Assembly (NCBI GenBank): GCA_965200235.1
Contig: OZ241339.1
Location: 2,356,001-2,420,000 of the forward strand
Length of the DNA: 64,000 nucleotides
Origin: Azotimanducus chitobiosivorans
GTDB lineage: Bacteria; Pseudomonadota; Gammaproteobacteria; Pseudomonadales; Azotimanducaceae
Reading direction: 5' to 3'
This document shows, one piece after another, positions 61,811 to 64,000 of the stretch. Made by a program: the position numbers and the translations under genes. Below the pieces are notes generated by a model. It did not search any database. It was given only the letters and a program-made list of their open reading frames with translations, and had not been told where the DNA came from. Within the stretch, counting starts at the first letter, position 1. Each line of letters starts with the position of its first letter.

Positions 61811-62809
61811 CTAGCTTGCGAGACGCAACGGTACAGTATCTTGACCGTCATCATAAAACTGCGAGAACCAGCGGCGGTACTTGGCGATCGGGCCGTCGCC
61901 GTCGCATAGTATTGGCGTATCGCGATAGGTCTTGTTCTCCCAGATCACCATGTCGTGCCCGACTTGGCGCACTATCTCGGTGATGAGGGCGTTGGTGAGG
62001 ACATCAAACGGCGGTTTGAGGTCTCTCGGCTTGGTGAAGGCAAAGCGCAGCTTCATGCGCGATGCGGTGATAGGTGCCATTGTTCCCATCAACACTGTCT
62101 TGAAGGCGCGATCAAAGACCTGCGAGCTCACGCCCGGCCCCCAGTTGCAACTGATCATATGGGACTCTTCGGTTTTCTCCATATCGATGTTGCCTTGGTC
62201 GTCGATTTTCGTCATCTTGGTGACCATTTCGGTGATGCGCTTTTGACCTGCGAGTTCGATCTTCGCGTTCGGCATGTGCTTGGCGCTGTGGACATAGACG
62301 AAGTGCGCAATGTCCACGGCATTTTCGCCCATCTCCTGAATGGGCGAGTTGACTTCCCATTCGTAGGTTTCAAGCTCGCTCCAATCCGGGTCCGAGAACT
62401 CAGGGATGTCTTCGAGATCAAAGGTGGGCGCGATGCGCCTCGGGTGATACCACGCGAAAATCATCTGATTGCGCTCCTGCACCGGATAGCTGTGCAGGCA
62501 GGCGCGCCCGCGCGCCTTCGGCGGAATGGCCTTGGCATACGGGATGTCCTTGACGACGCCTTCGCCGTCGAGTTGCCATGCGTGGAACGGACACGCAATG
62601 TGTTCGCCAACGACCTCGCCGCCGTGCCCGAGGTGCGCACCAAGGTGCGGACAGAAGGCCTCCAAGAACTTGGCCTCGCCGCTTTCCGTGCGAAACAGCA
62701 CCTGATGGTCGTCAAACAGGGAAATGGGTTTCACATCGCCGACTTCAAGTTCCTTGCTGTAGGCGACAGGAAACCAGCCGAACGGGATGGGCAGATTGAC
62801 TTCTTGCAT
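61811..62809 (-). CDS. Rieske oxygenase (KshA-like), second copy
   Basis: The 332-residue protein has Rieske ligands C53-x-H55 (FCPHLG) and C73/H76 (CPFHAW), and an iron-site segment GENAVDIAHFVYVHSAKH. It is only distantly similar to the other oxygenase of the cluster, so a different substrate or step is likely. Confidence 0.91.
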   Translation of the reverse strand: MQEVNLPIPFGWFPVAYSKELEVGDVKPISLFDDHQVLFRTESGEAKFLEAFCPHLGAHLGHGGEVVGEHIACPFHAWQLDGEGVVKDIPYAKAIPPKARGRACLHSYPVQERNQMIFAWYHPRRIAPTFDLEDIPEFSDPDWSELETYEWEVNSPIQEMGENAVDIAHFVYVHSAKHMPNAKIELAGQKRITEMVTKMTKIDDQGNIDMEKTEESHMISCNWGPGVSSQVFDRAFKTVLMGTMAPITASRMKLRFAFTKPRDLKPPFDVLTNALITEIVRQVGHDMVIWENKTYRDTPILCDGDGPIAKYRRWFSQFYDDGQDTVPLRLAS

Positions 62810-62830
62810 GGCAGTTTCTCCTCGTGCTGA

Positions 62831-63709
62831 CTACCCGAGCGTGGGAATCGGAAATTCGCTCTGATTCAGAATCGAATCAAACCGTGCTTTGATTTTTTCT
62901 TTCGTGTCCGGGTTCATGGGCGCGATCCAGAACTGGTCGTTGCGCACACCGTCAATCGCGCTTTGCGCGACTTCGTCGGGATGCGTCAAGCGCAGTTCGT
63001 GCCCCATGAATTCCATGATCTTGCGCAGGTCTTCGGCTGTGCGAATACCTGTGTCCGGTGCGCCTTCAGGCTTCTCGAACTCCTCGGGGCGCACGCGATC
63101 GGAATCGAAGATGCCGGTATCGACGATGTGCGGTCCCGGAAAGAGCAGATGGACCTTGACCGGGCTTTGCTGCGTGCGCGTCTGAATGTGCAGCGCTTCG
63201 GTCACCACCGCCACCGCCGCTTTGGTCGCAGAGTAGATCGGCTGTTCGGGATAGACGATGAAGGCGCCGTTGCCGGAACTCGTGGCAATGAAATGCGCTT
63301 CTTCGCCTTGCGCCGTGAGTCGCGGCATGAAGGCGTTGATCGCGTTGAGCGGCCCCCAAAAGTTGACGCCGAAGGTCCACTGCCAGTCGTGCGGCGAGTA
63401 GTCCCAGAGATTGCCCGCTTCGCCCGCCGAGACGCCGGCGTTCGCAAACACCAGATGCGCACCGCCGAGCTCATCGAATGCCCTTGATGCGAGGGCTTGG
63501 ACGCTCTCTGGCTTGGACACATCGCAATACTGCGTGTGGCTGTCGATGTGCTGTTCGCCAAGATATGTTTGGACGCGCTCAAGTCCGTCCGCATCGACAT
63601 CGGCGACTAGAACGCGCGCGCCTTGCGCGCCCAAGGCGAAGGCAAGCGAGCGACCGACGCCGCTTGCGCCGCCGGTGATGACCGCGAGCTTGCCTGTGAA
63701 GTCCTGCAT
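62831..63709 (-). CDS. Short-chain dehydrogenase/reductase
   Basis: The 292-residue SDR has AVITGGASGVGRSLAFALGA, LVFANAGVSAGEAGNLWDYS, the Ser in IATSSGNGAF and catalytic YSATKAAVAV. It has a longer C-terminal part than the other SDR. It likely oxidises or reduces an alcohol/ketone intermediate of the cluster. Confidence 0.92.
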   Translation of the reverse strand: MQDFTGKLAVITGGASGVGRSLAFALGAQGARVLVADVDADGLERVQTYLGEQHIDSHTQYCDVSKPESVQALASRAFDELGGAHLVFANAGVSAGEAGNLWDYSPHDWQWTFGVNFWGPLNAINAFMPRLTAQGEEAHFIATSSGNGAFIVYPEQPIYSATKAAVAVVTEALHIQTRTQQSPVKVHLLFPGPHIVDTGIFDSDRVRPEEFEKPEGAPDTGIRTAEDLRKIMEFMGHELRLTHPDEVAQSAIDGVRNDQFWIAPMNPDTKEKIKARFDSILNQSEFPIPTLG

Positions 63710-63722
63710 GGGCTTGCGTCTC

Positions 63723-63998
63723 TTACGCGGCTATCGGGAATCGTGTGCCGCCGATGGTACTGGCGAACGGCCAGAAACCTTCGCCGTCGAGTTCGCCAGC
63801 AAAGTTGATCTCGCGTTCGAGATGCTCAGGCGTCCACAGATAGGCTTCGACCTGCTCGCGCAGCGGCAGGCGCTCGGCGAGCGGGTCGGTCGCAGAATCG
63901 CGCAGCACAAGGCTGCCGGAAAGGTCTTGGCGATAGGCGGTGCGGTACTTCGCGCGCACGCGCACCACATGCGGCGGGAAGTCGTAGCTGTTCGGCAT
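63723..63998 (-). CDS. Hypothetical protein at the window edge
   Basis: A 91-residue frame (MPNSYDFPPHVVRVRAKYRT ... EINFAGELDGEGFWPFASTI) ends 13 bases before the SDR. The ATG sits in TGATG, which suggests overlap with an upstream gene lying outside the window. No family was recognised. Confidence 0.6.
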   Translation of the reverse strand: MPNSYDFPPHVVRVRAKYRTAYRQDLSGSLVLRDSATDPLAERLPLREQVEAYLWTPEHLEREINFAGELDGEGFWPFASTIGGTRFPIAA

Positions 63999-64000
63999 CA

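Noticed and set aside
1..64000. CRISPR arrays, tRNA or rRNA genes
   Set aside because: No regularly spaced direct repeats, no tRNA-like cloverleaf motifs and no rRNA sequence were seen on reading both strands by eye.

Overview
The window looks like chromosomal DNA of a GC-rich gammaproteobacterium, probably a marine or otherwise free-living heterotroph. The basis is gene order and family content: a nadD-rsfS-mrdA-rodA-mltB cell-wall block, a CysB-type regulator, NADP-type glutamate dehydrogenase, five TonB-dependent receptors (one a fragment) and many Rieske/SDR catabolic genes. The taxonomic call is inference; there is no rRNA or tRNA in the window.

Layout. 0-5 kb: a fragment of a TonB receptor, then a single-chain acetyl-CoA-carboxylase-like enzyme. 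5-10 kb: a tightly overlapping run moaB-lipA-pepA-hisI-cysS. 10-13.4 kb: an AbrB/PIN toxin-antitoxin pair, rnhA, an HNH nuclease, a small lipoprotein and a lone AAA ATPase. 13.45-14.78 kb: an IS4-type insertion sequence whose transposase carries an in-frame TGA. 14.8-17.2 kb: gdhA and a two-subunit MaoC-type hydratase. 17.3-26.4 kb: a long minus-strand block (ydcH-like, 5'-nucleotidase, cysB, LON-domain protein, proA, nadD, rsfS, mrdA, rodA, mltB). 26.5-28.1 kb: a VWA protein plus J-domain membrane protein. 28.1-35.4 kb: a TonB receptor, an RsbW-like kinase, and a catabolic set (DUF35, thiolase-like, Rieske oxygenase, GST, GYD protein).

35.4-44.3 kb is an accessory region. It holds several palindromic repeat elements and four toxin-antitoxin-type loci, of which only one looks complete. 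It also holds a FAD-linked oxidase, ClpP, dapB, a class III aminotransferase and, most notably, a SelW/Rdx-family gene whose reading frame contains TGA at the selenocysteine position of a C-x-x-U motif (38554-38781). A frameshifted ChaC-like gene follows it.

44.3-55 kb: a DUF3604 lipoprotein, an AsmA-like protein and three tandem paralogous TonB receptors. The last two share a duplicated leader whose hairpin shows a compensatory base-pair change. 55-56.4 kb: a DUF3800 gene and a decayed IS481-type transposase. 56.5-64 kb: a minus-strand catabolic cluster (DUF1214, two SDRs, LLM oxidoreductase, two Rieske oxygenases, amidohydrolase).

Taken together, the TonB receptors, three Rieske oxygenases, SDRs, thiolase/DUF35 and MaoC genes suggest import and stepwise oxidation of cyclic or lipid-like substrates. 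The substrate cannot be told from the sequence.
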